64,000 bases of DNA from Paenibacillus sp. BSR1-1 (GCF_030403775.1 NZ_JAQMWQ010000013.1:62001-126000), one strand, 5' to 3'; numbered from the stretch's first letter, positions 51,727-62,284 are shown. The notes: generated by a model from the letters alone, not told the origin. Made by a program: numbers and translations.

Positions 51727-52090
51727 TCGACCACTACCGCCTCTACTCCGGTCCGACGGGCTTTATAATCCTCTCTTATCGACCGTCATGACTCTTTTTC
51801 CAAGCTCTCGGGCTTTATGAACCTCTTTTATCGACCGCCATGACTCTTTTTCCAAGCTGACGGGCTTTATGATCCTCTCTTATCGACCGTCATGACTCTT
51901 TTTCCAAGCTCACGGGCTTTATGATCCTCTCTTATCGACCGTCAAGATACTTTTTCCAAGCTCACGGGCTTTATGAACCTCCCTTATCGACTGCCAAGAC
52001 TCTTTTTTTAAACTCGTGGGCTTTATGAACCTCTCTTATCAACCGCTGCACCCTTTTTCCAGGTTCAAGGGTATTATGAAACCCACACTA
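51727..52090. repeat. 52-bp tandem array, seven units
   Basis: TCGACC-type starts at 51727, 51779, 51831, 51883, 51935, 51987 and 52039, every interval exactly 52 bp, giving 364 bp. Units share ACCGTCATGACTCTTTTTCC and TCACGGGC, the 32-nt segment also found in the array at 54137. The 20-nt remainder TTTATGATCC... is not clearly palindromic. It lies between spoIIR and the prmC terminator. Confidence 0.9.
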
Positions 52091-52092
52091 AT

Positions 52093-52122
52093 AAAAAAAG
52101 CCCCGGGAGATCACTTCCCGAA
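52093..52122 (-). terminator. Terminator of prfA-prmC
   Basis: Minus strand GCTTCGGGA-N7-TCCCGGGGC then TTTTTTT; overlaps the prmC stop region. Confidence 0.8.
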
Positions 52123-52962
52123 GCCAATTTCTGCAAACACCATCCGGTCCTTGCCGTTTATATCATTCACAATTTCAACCTTAACTTCCTTAAATGCTTT
52201 TTGAAAAAGCTCCGCTACCGCTTCGCCCTGACCGGCCCCAATTTCGAAACATACCAGTGCGCGCTGCGCTAGCACCTGAGGAAGCTCCACCATAAAGCGG
52301 CGGTAAAAATCAAGTCCGTCCTCGCCCGCAAATAAAGCCCGATGCGGTTCATGCTCAGTAACCACTTCCGACATTGTCATTATATCCCCCGTCGGAATAT
52401 ACGGCGGATTAGAAATGACAACATCAAACTGACCGCCAATAAAAGGCTTTAACAAATCACCCTGGATAAATTCAACATCAGCCTCAAGCCGGCTGGCATT
52501 TTCCCGCGCCACAATTAAGGATTCCTCCGCAATATCAGAAGCGAAGACCTTTAATGCTGGCTGCTCCAGCTTCAGGCTGATGGCAATCGCACCGCTTCCC
52601 GTACCAATATCCACTACCTTTTTTAAACCCAGCTTATTTATTCTCTTGAGCGTTTCATAAACAAGCTCCTCTGTTTCCGGCCTTGGAATGAGTACCTCCT
52701 CATTCACCAGGAACGTCCGGCCGTAAAAATCCTCAGAGCCGATCATATACTGAACCGGTACACCCCGGACATGCTCGTGAACAGCTTCCTCAAAACGTAA
52801 CAGCACAGCCGGATCTACATCATCGCGCATATTGGCAAACAGCTGCGACCGCGACATCCCGGTAAAATGCCGAAGCAATAGCTCGCCCGCATTCTCATCC
52901 CGATTTGCTTTTTTTAAAAAAGAAGAAGCCCAATTAAGAGCTTCGAATACTTTTTTACTCAT
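52111..52962 (-). CDS. prmC: Release factor glutamine methyltransferase
   Basis: 283-residue SAM-dependent N5-glutamine methyltransferase that modifies the GGQ motif of release factors. [13 protein letters not shown] binds SAM and [10 protein letters not shown] is the catalytic NPPY. Overlaps prfA by 8 nt, fitting its partner. Confidence 0.97.
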   Translation of the reverse strand: MSKKVFEALNWASSFLKKANRDENAGELLLRHFTGMSRSQLFANMRDDVDPAVLLRFEEAVHEHVRGVPVQYMIGSEDFYGRTFLVNEEVLIPRPETEELVYETLKRINKLGLKKVVDIGTGSGAIAISLKLEQPALKVFASDIAEESLIVARENASRLEADVEFIQGDLLKPFIGGQFDVVISNPPYIPTGDIMTMSEVVTEHEPHRALFAGEDGLDFYRRFMVELPQVLAQRALVCFEIGAGQGEAVAELFQKAFKEVKVEIVNDINGKDRMVFAEIGFGK

Positions 52963-54037
52963 CTGCAGCCTCTTCCAGTCTTTTCGCTTGATCTTCCATA
53001 ATCAAGGCATCGATGACTTCATCCAGCTTGCCTTCTAAGATTTGGTCCAGCTTTTGAATCGTTAAACCAATGCGATGGTCCGTCACGCGATTTTGCGGGA
53101 AGTTGTAAGTACGAATCCGCTCGGAACGGTCGCCGGTACCAACCGCCGATTTACGCACTTGATCGTATTCTGCTTGTGCTTCCTGCTGGAATTTATCATA
53201 GACGCGCGCACGCAAAACCTTCATCGCTTTGTCTTTGTTTTTATGCTGTGATTTTTCGTCCTGACAGGATACCACGATTCCTGTTGGGATGTGAGTTAAA
53301 CGAACGGCTGACATCGTTGTGTTGACGGACTGTCCGCCGGCACCACTGGAGGCAAACGCATCAAAACGGATATCCTTATCGTGGATTTCAATCTCTACTT
53401 CTTCCGCTTCTGGCAAACAAACAACCGTTGCTGTTGAAGTATGAATCCGTCCGCCCGATTCGGTTTCCGGCACACGCTGTACACGATGGGCGCCATTTTC
53501 AAATTTTAATTTGGAGTAAGCGCCGGCACCATTGATCATAAAGCTGATTTCTTTGTAGCCGCCAAGGCCTGTCGGACTGGCATCAATCAAATCTGTCTTC
53601 CAGCCCTGCGCTTCGGCATAACGGCTGTACATCCGATAAAGCGAACCAGCAAACAGAGCTGCCTCTTCCCCGCCGGCCGCACCGCGAATTTCGAAGATAA
53701 CGTTTTTGTCATCGTTCGGATCCTTTGGAATCAGAAGAATCTTCATGTGGGCTTCCAATTCTTCAATTTGCGCTTCCAGCTCGTTTACTTCTTCCTTCAC
53801 CATTTCACGCATTTCGGCATCGAGCTTATCCTCAAGCATCGCCTTAGCGTCAGCCAGCTGTTCGCGAGCCTCTTTATATTGGCGGTACGTTTGCACAGTT
53901 TCTTGTATGTCAGATTGTTCTTTTGAATATTCACGTAGTTTTTTTGAATCATTAATGATTTCCGGATCGCTTAAAAGTTCATTTAATCTTTCGTAGCGAT
54001 CTTCAACGGATTGAAGACGATCAAACAAGTTATTCAC
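52955..54037 (-). CDS. prfA: Peptide chain release factor 1
   Basis: 360-residue class I release factor for [18 protein letters not shown] holds the GGQ peptidyl hydrolysis motif; [12 protein letters not shown] and the N-terminal coiled-coil are typical. A PxT codon-recognition tripeptide is expected near 185-190, where SPTGLGG begins the relevant region. Confidence 0.97.
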   Translation of the reverse strand: MNNLFDRLQSVEDRYERLNELLSDPEIINDSKKLREYSKEQSDIQETVQTYRQYKEAREQLADAKAMLEDKLDAEMREMVKEEVNELEAQIEELEAHMKILLIPKDPNDDKNVIFEIRGAAGGEEAALFAGSLYRMYSRYAEAQGWKTDLIDASPTGLGGYKEISFMINGAGAYSKLKFENGAHRVQRVPETESGGRIHTSTATVVCLPEAEEVEIEIHDKDIRFDAFASSGAGGQSVNTTMSAVRLTHIPTGIVVSCQDEKSQHKNKDKAMKVLRARVYDKFQQEAQAEYDQVRKSAVGTGDRSERIRTYNFPQNRVTDHRIGLTIQKLDQILEGKLDEVIDALIMEDQAKRLEEAADE

Positions 54038-54136
54038 CTCGAGTTTTAGTCCATAACATTCTAATTATAGTATAGGCGTTAAACTCAGTCAAAACCAATT
54101 TCTGCAGGGAACTTTTTTACAACCACTTTTTAAATT

Positions 54137-54540
54137 CCAAAATGACTGTATCCTTCACTTTCAACTATCGCTGGCACTGACTATTTCACAGTGACCGCCA
54201 GACACTTTTTTCTCTCTTCACGGGCTCTGTCACCCTTTCACAGTGACCGTCAAACACTTTTTTCTCTCTTCACGGGCACTGTCACCCTTTCACAGTGACC
54301 ACCAGCCTCTTTTTTCTTTCTTCGCGGGCACTGTCTCCCTTCCACAGTGACCGTCAGACACTTTTTTCTTTCTTCTCGGTCACTGTCTCACTTTGACAGT
54401 GACCGTAGACCTCATTTTTTCTCCTTCCACGGGCACTGTCACCCTTTCGCAGTGACCATCAGCTACTTTTTCTTTCTTCACGGGCACTGTCAGCCTTTAA
54501 ACTGGTCCGCCGGCCTCCCTTTTTTCATTGCTTTTTAAGG
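54137..54540. repeat. 52-bp tandem array with CACTGT...ACAGTG hairpins (about eight units)
   Basis: CAGTGACC starts at 54189, 54241, 54293, 54345, 54397 and 54450 (intervals 52, 52, 52, 52, 53), with degraded units at 54137 and about 54501. Each unit has CACTGT-N9-ACAGTG framed by GGGC and ACC, and a T5-T6 run in the 32-nt segment. It lies between prfA and the lipoprotein terminator. Confidence 0.9.
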
Positions 54541-54548
54541 AACAAAAC

Positions 54549-54580
54549 AAAAAAACATGCCCTGGTAAACAGAGCATGTT
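54549..54580 (-). terminator. Terminator of the YhcN-like gene
   Basis: Minus strand AACATGCTCTG-N5-CAGGGCATGTT then TTTTTG. Confidence 0.85.
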
Positions 54581-55052
54581 ATCTTCGGTCTTCCTTCACT
54601 CGAACTTCGATATTGTAACGCGGCAGGGCCCGTATTAGTTTGCGGTGGAGGCGTGCTTCGGCATCAATTCTTTCCTTGTCGGAGAGCATTCCTTTTTTAT
54701 AAACAGACACCCACATCCGGTCGCCATTCATCCAAACCGAGTCGATGGTAAACTCGTCTGTTGCCGCAACGACTTTTTTCGCCTTGTCGACATCGCTGCC
54801 CTGATTTTCGCCATCAAATTCCCCGCGATCCCCCGACCTATTCAGATTAAGGAAGTTAGGATTTTGATCGGCAATATCATTTTCCGCCACGTCCCGCTCG
54901 CCACCATTATTGCGGTTGGACATAAAATTAGGTGACGTTCGGTCTTTCCGCAAATCATATGCGGCATTTTTTTCATCCGCCCCACGATTGCTCTGACATC
55001 CAGTTACCATTAACAACATGATAAACGAGAGAAACATCCACTTTTTCCGCAT
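54579..55052 (-). CDS. YhcN/YlaJ-type sporulation lipoprotein
   Basis: 157-residue lipoprotein: lipobox MVTGCQ gives Cys19 as the mature N-terminus. A disordered Asn/Asp/Gly region (30-85) is followed by a C-terminal alpha/beta domain (90-157; DKAKKVVAATDEFTIDSVWMNGDRMWVSVY) resembling the YhcN/YlaJ spore-associated family. Assignment is by general resemblance and genomic context near spore genes. Confidence 0.7.
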   Translation of the reverse strand: MRKKWMFLSFIMLLMVTGCQSNRGADEKNAAYDLRKDRTSPNFMSNRNNGGERDVAENDIADQNPNFLNLNRSGDRGEFDGENQGSDVDKAKKVVAATDEFTIDSVWMNGDRMWVSVYKKGMLSDKERIDAEARLHRKLIRALPRYNIEVRVKEDRR

Positions 55053-55128
55053 AAAACACCTCCCATTACTATCATGCCCGGCAGCTTGCCGAACTGAACG
55101 AGAGAAATCTTTCCAAGCCTACTTGGAA

Positions 55129-55254
55129 TTTCGCGCATTTCAGTAATATTTTCGCGTATTATCCTGTTAATTTCGCAGATCTTCAAATTTATTTCGCGCA
55201 AAGCCCCATTCATTTCGCTGACTTTCGCCATTTTTTCGCCGAACCCGATTTTCC
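55129..55254. repeat. 21-bp tandem array, core TTTCGCG (six units)
   Basis: TTTCGC starts at 55129, 55150, 55171, 55192, 55213 and 55234, every interval exactly 21 bp. An extra half-phase TTTCGC occurs at 55223. The cores are followed by variable AT-rich 13-14 nt. It lies between the YhcN-like gene and the tdk terminator. Confidence 0.85.
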
Positions 55255-55257
55255 CCA

Positions 55258-55292
55258 CAAAAAAACTGCCCAAGAATCACTCCCTAGACAGT
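55258..55292 (-). terminator. Terminator of tdk
   Basis: Minus strand AACTGTCTAG-N9-CTTGGGCAGTT with wobble pairs, then TTTTTTG. Confidence 0.65.
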
Positions 55293-55305
55293 TATGTATC
55301 AAACA

Positions 55306-55917
55306 TCAAACTTCCTGCTCAACCGCCCCGCGGTATGATGCTGTTTTTGGCACTTCATGGTGGTGGCGGCAGCGAGGCTCGTACGCCTCAGAAGCGCCGA
55401 CCATGATAACCGGGTCATGATACGAGGCAGGTCGTCCATCAATCAGACGCTGTGTCCGGCTCGATGGTGAACCGCATACCGTACAAACAGCCTGCAGCTT
55501 TGTTACCGTTTCGGCAATTGCCATCAACGCAGGCATTTGCCCAAACGGCTCGCCGCGGAAATCCATATCAAGACCTGCACATACGACGCGATGACCGCTG
55601 TCAGCCAGCTGCTGCACAACCCTTAAAATTCCCTCATCGAAAAACTGCACTTCATCAATTGCAATAATATCTATATCTGCCTCGACATGATGCAGAATCT
55701 CAATCGAATGGGAAATTGGCTTCGCATGAAAAGAAGAGCCATTATGGGAAACGACAGACTGTTCACTGTAGCGATTATCAATCTTCGGCTTAAACACAGC
55801 TATTTTTTGTTTGGCAAATTGAGCCCGCCGAACACGGCGAATCAATTCCTCCGACTTTCCAGAAAACATACTGCCACAGATAACCTCAACCCATCCGCTT
55901 TGCTTCATTAAATACAT
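55306..55917 (-). CDS. tdk: Thymidine kinase
   Basis: 203-residue type II thymidine kinase of pyrimidine salvage. P-loop [10 protein letters not shown], Asp-Glu in [11 protein letters not shown], and the lasso/zinc region with CTVCG and CRHH are visible. Start ATG at 55917 preceded by AAGGAGACG. Confidence 0.97.
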   Translation of the reverse strand: MYLMKQSGWVEVICGSMFSGKSEELIRRVRRAQFAKQKIAVFKPKIDNRYSEQSVVSHNGSSFHAKPISHSIEILHHVEADIDIIAIDEVQFFDEGILRVVQQLADSGHRVVCAGLDMDFRGEPFGQMPALMAIAETVTKLQAVCTVCGSPSSRTQRLIDGRPASYHDPVIMVGASEAYEPRCRHHHEVPKTASYRGAVEQEV

Positions 55918-55992
55918 AAACGGCGTCTCCTTCCTCTAAACGAACCATGATACACGATCATATTTATAGTAAAAAAGTCATTAAAGTCAAAT

Positions 55993-56031
55993 AAAAAAAA
56001 CAGGCAAGTAAGTTTTCCCACTCGCCTGTTG
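55993..56031 (-). terminator. Terminator of rpmE
   Basis: Minus strand ACAGGCGAGT...ACTTGCCTGT (one wobble) then TTTTTTTT. Confidence 0.9.
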
Positions 56032-56043
56032 TCTTTGCAATAA

Positions 56044-56256
56044 TTATTGTTGTTGTTGCTTAATGCCGTATTTTTTGTTGAAACGGTCAACACGTCCGCC
56101 AGCTTCAGCGAATTTTTGGCGACCAGTATAGAATGGATGACATTCTGAACAAGTTTCAACGCGAATTTCTTTCTTAACAGAACCAGTTTCAAATGTATTA
56201 CCACATGCACATGTCACCGTTACTGTTTTATAATTTGGATGAATTCCTGCTTTCAT
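56044..56256 (-). CDS. rpmE: 50S ribosomal protein L31 (zinc form)
   Basis: 70-residue L31 with zinc ligands C16, C18, C36 and C39 (TCACG and ETCSECHPF). This is the zinc-containing (C+) paralogue, normally made when zinc is adequate. The ATG at 56256 has AAGGAGATG at good spacing; the ATG at 56265 overlaps it. It has its own promoter with consensus TATAAT. Confidence 0.95.
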   Translation of the reverse strand: MKAGIHPNYKTVTVTCACGNTFETGSVKKEIRVETCSECHPFYTGRQKFAEAGGRVDRFNKKYGIKQQQQ

Positions 56257-56352
56257 TCTTTTCATCTCCTTCCGCCCTGAATCTTTCGAAACAGAGTTAT
56301 ATAAATGCCTATCTTTAAAACAAGCATGAAATACTAAAAACACACTGCACCC

Positions 56353-56381
56353 ATTATAACAAGGGTAACCTACTTTTGCAA
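56353..56381 (-). promoter_or_regulatory. rpmE promoter
   Basis: Minus strand TTGCAA - 17 nt - TATAAT. Confidence 0.7.
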
Positions 56382-56420
56382 GTTGGGATATTCTTGAAAA
56401 GGACTTTATTATTTTTGAAA

Positions 56421-56454
56421 AAGGAACTCAAGCCTGTGACTAAACCAGGCTTGC
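56421..56454 (-). terminator. Terminator of rho
   Basis: Minus strand CAAGCCTG-N9-CAGGCTTG then AGTTCCTTTTTC; only a moderate U-tract. Confidence 0.7.
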
Positions 56455-56466
56455 CCTCTATTCAGT

Positions 56467-57732
56467 CTAGGAACGACGTGACTTTAGTTCCTCGTTCAGC
56501 TGTGCAAAGAACTCTTCGTTTGATTTTGTCTGTCTTAATTTTTTCAAAAAGCGTTCTGCAAAATCCGGTGAATCGGACATTGACTTACGAATCGCCCATA
56601 ATTTATCAAGATGATCCTTTGGAATAAGCAATTCTTCCTTACGCGTTCCGGAACGGCGGATATCAAGCGCAGGGAAAACACGGCGCTCAGCAAGACTTCG
56701 GTCAAGATGCAGCTCCATATTGCCTGTCCCTTTAAATTCCTCATAAATAACATCATCCATACGTGAGCCGGTATCCACAAGTGCCGTAGCCAAAATAGTC
56801 AAGCTGCCGCCCTCTTCAATATTACGGGCAGCCCCGAAGAATCGCTTCGGACGGTGGAACGCAGCCGGGTCAATACCTCCGGAAAGCGTACGGCCGCTTG
56901 GCGGAATGACAAGGTTATAGGCACGCGCTAAACGCGTGATACTATCCATCAAAATGACAACATCGCGTTTATGCTCGACCAAACGCATTGCACGGTCCAG
57001 TACAAGCTCAGCGACTTTAATATGATTTTCCGGCACTTCATCAAACGTTGAGCTGACGACATCACCCGCTACAGAACGTTCAATATCGGTTACTTCCTCC
57101 GGACGCTCGTCGATTAATAGGACGATAAGTTCAACATCAGGATGGTTTGTCGTAATGCTGTTGGCGATTTCCTTTAACAGCATCGTTTTACCTGCTTTAG
57201 GAGGAGCGACAATCAGACCGCGCTGTCCAAAACCAACCGGAGCGACTAAATCCATGATTCTGGTGGAAAGATGCTTTGGCGTTGTTTCCAGCTTCATTTG
57301 ACGGTTCGGATACAACGCTGTCAATGCCGGGAAGTAGACACGTTCTTTTGCCGATTCAGGATCTTCACCATTAACCGCTTCTACGTGCAGCAAACCATAG
57401 TAACGTTCATTTTCCTTTGGAGGACGAACCTTACCGGATACTTTGTCCCCATTGCGGAGGTCGAAACGGCGGATTTGCGAAGCGGAAATGTAAATATCTT
57501 CTGAGCTTGACGAATAGTTAATCGGACGCAGGAAGCCAAAGCCTTCTGACTGGATGATTTCCAAGACGCCTTCCATAAAGAAATAGCCCTGCTGCTCGGC
57601 ACGAGATTTTAAAATCGCAAAAATTAATTCTTTTTTAGTTAATTTGCTGTAATAGGTCACTTTATATTCGCGCGCAAGCTCATAAAGCTCCTTCAGCTTC
57701 ATGTTTTCTAAACTTGAAATTGTTAAGTCCAT
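56467..57732 (-). CDS. rho: Transcription termination factor Rho
   Basis: 421-residue hexameric RNA helicase. N-terminal helical and cold-shock RNA-binding domain ([15 protein letters not shown]...), then RecA-like motor with Walker [13 protein letters not shown]-loop region and [15 protein letters not shown]. Has no strong Shine-Dalgarno (GTGTGGTG only), unlike neighbours. Its leader contains a G-less tract typical of a Rho-binding site, so autoregulation is likely. Confidence 0.97.
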   Translation of the reverse strand: MDLTISSLENMKLKELYELAREYKVTYYSKLTKKELIFAILKSRAEQQGYFFMEGVLEIIQSEGFGFLRPINYSSSSEDIYISASQIRRFDLRNGDKVSGKVRPPKENERYYGLLHVEAVNGEDPESAKERVYFPALTALYPNRQMKLETTPKHLSTRIMDLVAPVGFGQRGLIVAPPKAGKTMLLKEIANSITTNHPDVELIVLLIDERPEEVTDIERSVAGDVVSSTFDEVPENHIKVAELVLDRAMRLVEHKRDVVILMDSITRLARAYNLVIPPSGRTLSGGIDPAAFHRPKRFFGAARNIEEGGSLTILATALVDTGSRMDDVIYEEFKGTGNMELHLDRSLAERRVFPALDIRRSGTRKEELLIPKDHLDKLWAIRKSMSDSPDFAERFLKKLRQTKSNEEFFAQLNEELKSRRS

Positions 57733-57794
57733 TTGTACACCACACTTTTAAATTTTCCCTTCGAATCCGCTCTTTCTTTTTGTAAAAGATGGTC

Positions 57795-57855
57795 AATAGG
57801 TAATTAAGAGATTAGAGGAATTGAAATAGAAGTAGAATTGAAATGAATAGATTTG
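57795..57855 (-). promoter_or_regulatory. G-less pyrimidine-rich rho leader (rut candidate)
   Basis: The 61 bases 57795-57855 contain no C on the plus strand, so no G in the rho mRNA, which is rich in UC dinucleotides there. An upstream minus-strand promoter candidate TTGATT (57912-57917) - 18 nt - TAAAAT (57888-57893) would place this in a leader of about 150 nt. Confidence 0.55.
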
Positions 57856-57985
57856 CAGAAAAATATGCAAGATAAAAAACAATATCTATTTTACCCCCTG
57901 AGCAAAAAAATAATCAACTAGATTTTCTTTTATCTTATGTTGGAAATTTTTTCCGAAAGGATCCCTCTTGGAGATATTGGAGTTT

Positions 57986-58012
57986 GGGAGACCAACCGCC
58001 GGCTGGTCTCCC
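57986..58012. other. Strong hairpin downstream of glpX
   Basis: GGGAGACCA / TGGTCTCCC, perfect 9-bp arms around CCGCCGG. The minus-strand 3' side lacks a U-tract (AAACTCC), so termination may need Rho or it may be a pause/stability hairpin. Confidence 0.6.
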
Positions 58013-58023
58013 TTTATCTGTTT

Positions 58024-58986
58024 TTATTTAATCACTAGATTTGGCTTCTTATTTAAGCTGTGACGGCCTTCGATGAAGCGGACCGTGCCGGATTTAGCAC
58101 GCATAACAATCGAGTGTGTCGATGCATGTGATCCTTTGAATTGAACGCCGCGCAATAATTCACCGTCAGTTACACCTGTTGCGGTAAAAATAGCGTCATC
58201 GCCCTTTACGAGATCCTCCATACGGAGCACGCGGTTTACATCTAAGCCCATTTTGATGCAGCGCTCAAGCTCGGCATCATTTTGCGGCAGAAGTTTTCCC
58301 ATGATTTCGCCGCCGAGACATTTCAGCGCAACCGCTGAAATAACTCCCTCTGGAGCACCGCCAGAGCCAAATAGAATATCGACACCGGTATCGTCGAATG
58401 CCGTATTGATGGCACCAGCGACGTCACCATCGTTGATCAGCTTAATTCGGGCGCCTGCTTCACGAAGCTGGGCGATAATATGCTCGTGGCGCGGACGGTT
58501 CAATACGGTTGCCACGACATCTTGGATATCTTTGTTTTTCGCTCTGGCCACGGCCTTCAGGTTGTCCAAAACAGAAGCATTGATATCAATTTGGCCAACG
58601 GCTTCAGGGCCGACGGCGATTTTTTCCATATACATATCTGGAGCATGAAGAAGGTTTCCATGATCAGCTACTGCTAAAACAGCCAAAGCATTCCAGCCGC
58701 CGGACGCTAAAATATTGGTGCCTTCAAGCGGGTCAACGGCAACATCCACACGCGGTCCATAGCCGGTTCCAAGCTTTTCGCCGATATAGAGCATGGGTGC
58801 TTCATCCATTTCCCCTTCACCAATCACAACGGTTCCTTTCATTGGAACAGTGTCAAATACATCGCGCATTGCTGATGTAGCAGCACCGTCGGCTTCATCC
58901 TTTTTCCCGCGGCCCATCCAGCGTGCAGAGGCGAGCGCCGCTCCTTCTGTGACGCGGACAAGTTCCATCGTTAAGCTTCTTTCCAT
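58024..58986 (-). CDS. glpX: Fructose-1,6-bisphosphatase class II
   Basis: 320-residue gluconeogenic phosphatase of the Li+-sensitive fold. [10 protein letters not shown] and [14 protein letters not shown] are metal and substrate motifs. The second ATG (58986) is used because GGGGG lies 9 nt before it; the first abuts the site. Matches B. subtilis GlpX (YwjI) in length. Confidence 0.95.
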   Translation of the reverse strand: MERSLTMELVRVTEGAALASARWMGRGKKDEADGAATSAMRDVFDTVPMKGTVVIGEGEMDEAPMLYIGEKLGTGYGPRVDVAVDPLEGTNILASGGWNALAVLAVADHGNLLHAPDMYMEKIAVGPEAVGQIDINASVLDNLKAVARAKNKDIQDVVATVLNRPRHEHIIAQLREAGARIKLINDGDVAGAINTAFDDTGVDILFGSGGAPEGVISAVALKCLGGEIMGKLLPQNDAELERCIKMGLDVNRVLRMEDLVKGDDAIFTATGVTDGELLRGVQFKGSHASTHSIVMRAKSGTVRFIEGRHSLNKKPNLVIK

Positions 58987-59019
58987 GAATTCCATCCCCC
59001 GTTTTCTTCTGTCTTTAGA

Positions 59020-60309
59020 TTAAGTGTTTTTCAACTGCTCGACTTCTTCTTCCGTTAAAGCTTCACGCCAAACGGTCGCACCGAGGCCATTTAATTTCTC
59101 AACAAGATTGCTGTAGCCGCGGTCGATGTGTTCAAGGCCGGTTACTTCGGTAATCCCTTCTGCCATGAGGCCGGCGATAAAGAGAGCTGCTCCGGCACGA
59201 AGATCGCTCGCCTTCACTTTCGCCCCTTGAAGCTGGATTGGACCATTAATAATCGCCGAACGGCCTTCCACTTTGATATTGGCGTTCATTCTTCTAAGTT
59301 CATCAATATGCTTAAAGCGGGCACCATAAATCGTATCGGTGACAACGCTTGAACCGGCTGCTTTAGTTAAAAGAGTTGTAAATGGCTGCTGCAGGTCGGT
59401 TGGAAAGCCGGGATAAACAAGCGTTTTGATATCAACAGCCTTCAATTTCGCCGCTCCGCCGTCGACAAACACCTGGTCGTCGCCTGATTCAATATGGACG
59501 CCCATTTCACGCAGTTTGGCAATTAATGATTCCAAATGCTGCGGGATGACATTGTCGATGAGGACTCCTTCCCCAACGGCGGCACCCAAAATCATATAGG
59601 TCCCTGCCTCAATACGGTCAGGAATAATTGTATGACGGCAGCCGTGCAGCGTGTCCACGCCATCAATCCGGATCACGTCCGTTCCGGCCCCTTTAATCTT
59701 CGCGCCCATGTTCGTTAAAAGTGTAGCGACATCAATAATTTCCGGCTCTTTCGCCGCGTTTTCAATGATCGTCCGTCCTTTTGCCCGAACGGCAGCAAGC
59801 ATGATATTGATGGTCGCACCCACACTGACGACATCGAGATAAATCCGTGCGCCGCGAAGCTCGTCCGCACGCAAATAAATCGCCCCTTGTTCGTTGGTGA
59901 TTTGCGCACCAAGTGCTTCAAAGCCTTTAATATGCTGATCAATCGGTCTTGGCCCTAAATGGCAGCCGCCTGGTAAACCAATGACAGCTTTTTTAAAACG
60001 GCCGAGCATCGCCCCCATTAGATAATAGGACGCACGCAGTTTTTTTACTTTTCCGTTTGGCAGCGGCATAGAAATCATCGTCGATGGGTCAACCGTCATT
60101 TCATCGTTCGTTATTTCAACTTTACCGCCGATTTCTTCGAGCAAATCCTTTAAGATTTCCACGTCCGAAATCTCCGGCAGTCCTTCGATTGTCACTGGTG
60201 ATTCTGCTAAAATGGTGGCAGGAATTAAGGCAACGGCACTATTTTTGGCTCCGCTGATGCGAACCGTTCCCTTCAGCGGATATCCGCCTGCAATTTTAAG
60301 TTTTTCCAT
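59020..60309 (-). CDS. murA2: UDP-N-acetylglucosamine 1-carboxyvinyltransferase
   Basis: 429-residue EPSP-fold enzyme starting peptidoglycan synthesis. The active-site Cys (fosfomycin target) is in [22 protein letters not shown]. By position it corresponds to the second copy (murAB/murZ) of bacilli. A terminator-like hairpin sits 55 nt upstream of its start. Confidence 0.95.
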   Translation of the reverse strand: MEKLKIAGGYPLKGTVRISGAKNSAVALIPATILAESPVTIEGLPEISDVEILKDLLEEIGGKVEITNDEMTVDPSTMISMPLPNGKVKKLRASYYLMGAMLGRFKKAVIGLPGGCHLGPRPIDQHIKGFEALGAQITNEQGAIYLRADELRGARIYLDVVSVGATINIMLAAVRAKGRTIIENAAKEPEIIDVATLLTNMGAKIKGAGTDVIRIDGVDTLHGCRHTIIPDRIEAGTYMILGAAVGEGVLIDNVIPQHLESLIAKLREMGVHIESGDDQVFVDGGAAKLKAVDIKTLVYPGFPTDLQQPFTTLLTKAAGSSVVTDTIYGARFKHIDELRRMNANIKVEGRSAIINGPIQLQGAKVKASDLRAGAALFIAGLMAEGITEVTGLEHIDRGYSNLVEKLNGLGATVWREALTEEEVEQLKNT

Positions 60310-60363
60310 TTTCGACTCCCTTCTAAGCCATGCCTTATTCCGAATGCGCTTACAGTCGTTTGT

Positions 60364-60393
60364 AAAAAAACGCCTTGATGTTGACGCAAGGCT
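60364..60393 (-). terminator. Terminator/attenuator between fsa and murA
   Basis: Minus strand GCCTTG-N9-CAAGGC then GTTTTTTT. About 55 nt upstream of murA and 130 nt after fsa, so it could end fsa transcripts or attenuate a murA leader. Confidence 0.75.
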
Positions 60394-60522
60394 CTAGGTA
60401 TATTTTTCCAACATAAAAAGTCAAATTCCGACAGTTTGTCTATCTTATAGTTTACACTAAAATTTTATTTTCATGTATCCATATTAAAAAAATTTGTACG
60501 AAAATGGAAAAACTGCGATCGG

Positions 60523-61173
60523 TTAGGCGTTGTTGCGGGCATTCCAATCTTTTAGGAATCCTTCAATCCCTTTATCTGTTAATGGATGATGGAACAAGCT
60601 GATTAGAACTTTGTAAGGAATTGTCGCAATATCTGCGCCTCTTAAAGCTGCTTCTGTTACATGGATTGGGTTACGGATAGAGGCAGCAATAATTTGAGTT
60701 TCAAGGCCATGAACGGCAAAAATATCAGCAACCTGTGAAATGAGCTCTAAACCATTTTGGCCGATATCATCCAATCTGCCAAGGAACGGAGAAACATAGG
60801 TAGCACCTGCTCTTGCAGCAAGCAACGCTTGGTTCGCATTAAAAATCAAGGTTACGTTTACGGTGACTCCCTTTTTTGAAAAATGATTACATGCTTTTAA
60901 TCCATCTGGAGTCATTGGAACTTTAATCGTAATATTTGGGGCAATGGCAGCTAGTTCTTCTCCTTCTCTAATCATGCCTTCAGCATCAAGAGAGATAACT
61001 TCTGCACTGACTGAACCAGGAACAAGCGCCGCAATTTCTTTAATACGGTCATGGAAAGAAACGTCTTTTTCTCTTGCAACTAGAGATGGATTCGTTGTTA
61101 CACCTGATAATAGCCCTAACTCATGTACTTCACGGATTTCTTCTAAATTCGCTGTATCGATAAAAAACTTCAT
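60523..61173 (-). CDS. tal: Transaldolase (small, FSA/TalC type)
   Basis: 216-residue transaldolase of the FSA/TalC subfamily. [13 protein letters not shown], the Schiff-base Lys in [12 protein letters not shown], and [12 protein letters not shown] are typical. ATG at 61173 has GGAGGG upstream; upstream frame is rejected. Ortholog of B. subtilis YwjH. Confidence 0.94.
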   Translation of the reverse strand: MKFFIDTANLEEIREVHELGLLSGVTTNPSLVAREKDVSFHDRIKEIAALVPGSVSAEVISLDAEGMIREGEELAAIAPNITIKVPMTPDGLKACNHFSKKGVTVNVTLIFNANQALLAARAGATYVSPFLGRLDDIGQNGLELISQVADIFAVHGLETQIIAASIRNPIHVTEAALRGADIATIPYKVLISLFHHPLTDKGIEGFLKDWNARNNA

Positions 61174-61225
61174 GATTTTCCCTCCAAATTTTCGACTAAA
61201 TTTTCTGCTTACGTTGAACACACTG

Positions 61226-61252
61226 AAACCGCCCTTTAGATAAGGGCGGTTT
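61226..61252. terminator. Terminator-like hairpin between fbaA and tal
   Basis: AAACCGCCCTT (61226-61236) and AAGGGCGGTTT (61242-61252), perfect 11-bp stem. The minus-strand U-tract is short (TTTCAGTG), so partial readthrough into tal is possible. Confidence 0.7.
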
Positions 61253-61308
61253 TCATTTTATCACAATTGCGGCAAACTACAAAAACGGCCATAGAAGGCG
61301 TTCTTGTA

Positions 61309-62166
61309 TTACGCTCTGCCTGAAGAACCGAATTCACGCATTTTGCCAGTAACTGTTTCTTTAATGGCATCGCGAGCTGGTCCTAAGTATTTACGTGGAT
61401 CATATTCATTTGGTTTAGCTGCTAATACTTCGCGAACCACTTTCGCAGATGCGATTTGGTTTTCAGTATTAACATTGATTTTTGCTGTTCCTAAAGAAAT
61501 GGACTTTTGGATATCAGCTGTTGGGATTCCTGTTCCACCATGAAGAACAAGCGGAAGACCAGTAGCTTGACCGATTTCTTCCATTTCCTTATAACCAAGC
61601 TTTGGTTCGCCTTTGTAAGGGCCGTGTACGGAACCTAGTGCTGGTGCAAGGCAGTCGATGCCTGTACGAGTTACTAACTCTTTACACTCTGCAGGATCTG
61701 CATAGATAACGCCGTCAGCAACCACATCGTCCTCTTGTCCGCCAACTGTTCCTAACTCTGCTTCAACTGAAACACCTTTTGAATGAGCGTATTCTACTAC
61801 TTTTGAAGTCGTAGCGACATTCTCTTCAAATGGGTGGTGGGAAGCATCGATCATAACAGATGTGAAGCCTGCATCGATCGCTTCTTTACATTTTTCAAAG
61901 CTTGAACCGTGGTCAAGGTGAATCGCAACTGGAACGGTAACATTTAAATCTTCCATTAAGCCCTCTACCATTTTTACAACGGTTTTGAAGCCGGACATAT
62001 AACGGGCTGCCCCTTCAGACACACCAAGGATAACCGGTGATTTTTCTGCTTCAGCAGCTTGAAGAATCGCTTGGGTAAACTCTAAGTTATTAAGGTTAAA
62101 TTGCCCAACCGCGTAGCCTTCCGCCTTCGCTTTGTTAAGCATTTCTGTCATGGAAACTAAAGGCAT
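61309..62166 (-). CDS. fbaA: Fructose-bisphosphate aldolase class II
   Basis: 285-residue zinc aldolase of glycolysis and gluconeogenesis. Zinc ligands in [11 protein letters not shown], the [13 protein letters not shown] loop and VLHGGTGIP are visible. Start at 62166 with AAGGAGG. An extended -10 TGATATGAT upstream (62276-62281) is a promoter candidate. Confidence 0.97.
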   Translation of the reverse strand: MPLVSMTEMLNKAKAEGYAVGQFNLNNLEFTQAILQAAEAEKSPVILGVSEGAARYMSGFKTVVKMVEGLMEDLNVTVPVAIHLDHGSSFEKCKEAIDAGFTSVMIDASHHPFEENVATTSKVVEYAHSKGVSVEAELGTVGGQEDDVVADGVIYADPAECKELVTRTGIDCLAPALGSVHGPYKGEPKLGYKEMEEIGQATGLPLVLHGGTGIPTADIQKSISLGTAKINVNTENQIASAKVVREVLAAKPNEYDPRKYLGPARDAIKETVTGKMREFGSSGRA

Positions 62167-62275
62167 TTCTATTCCTCCTTAAATTGGGTCGATATCTTTT
62201 CATATAAATGTTTTCCCTATTTGAAATGAATATGTATCCATCTGAAAAGATAACAACCGGTCAAAGTTCATATGT

Positions 62276-62284
62276 ATCATATCA
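62276..62284 (-). promoter_or_regulatory. Extended -10 candidate for fbaA
   Basis: Minus strand TGATATGAT (extended -10) about 110 nt before fbaA; no good -35 is seen. Confidence 0.4.

Noticed and set aside
55010..55273. 87-codon minus frame upstream of the lipoprotein gene
   Set aside because: It translates the TTTCGCG 21-bp array (7-residue periodicity) and overlaps the real lipoprotein start.
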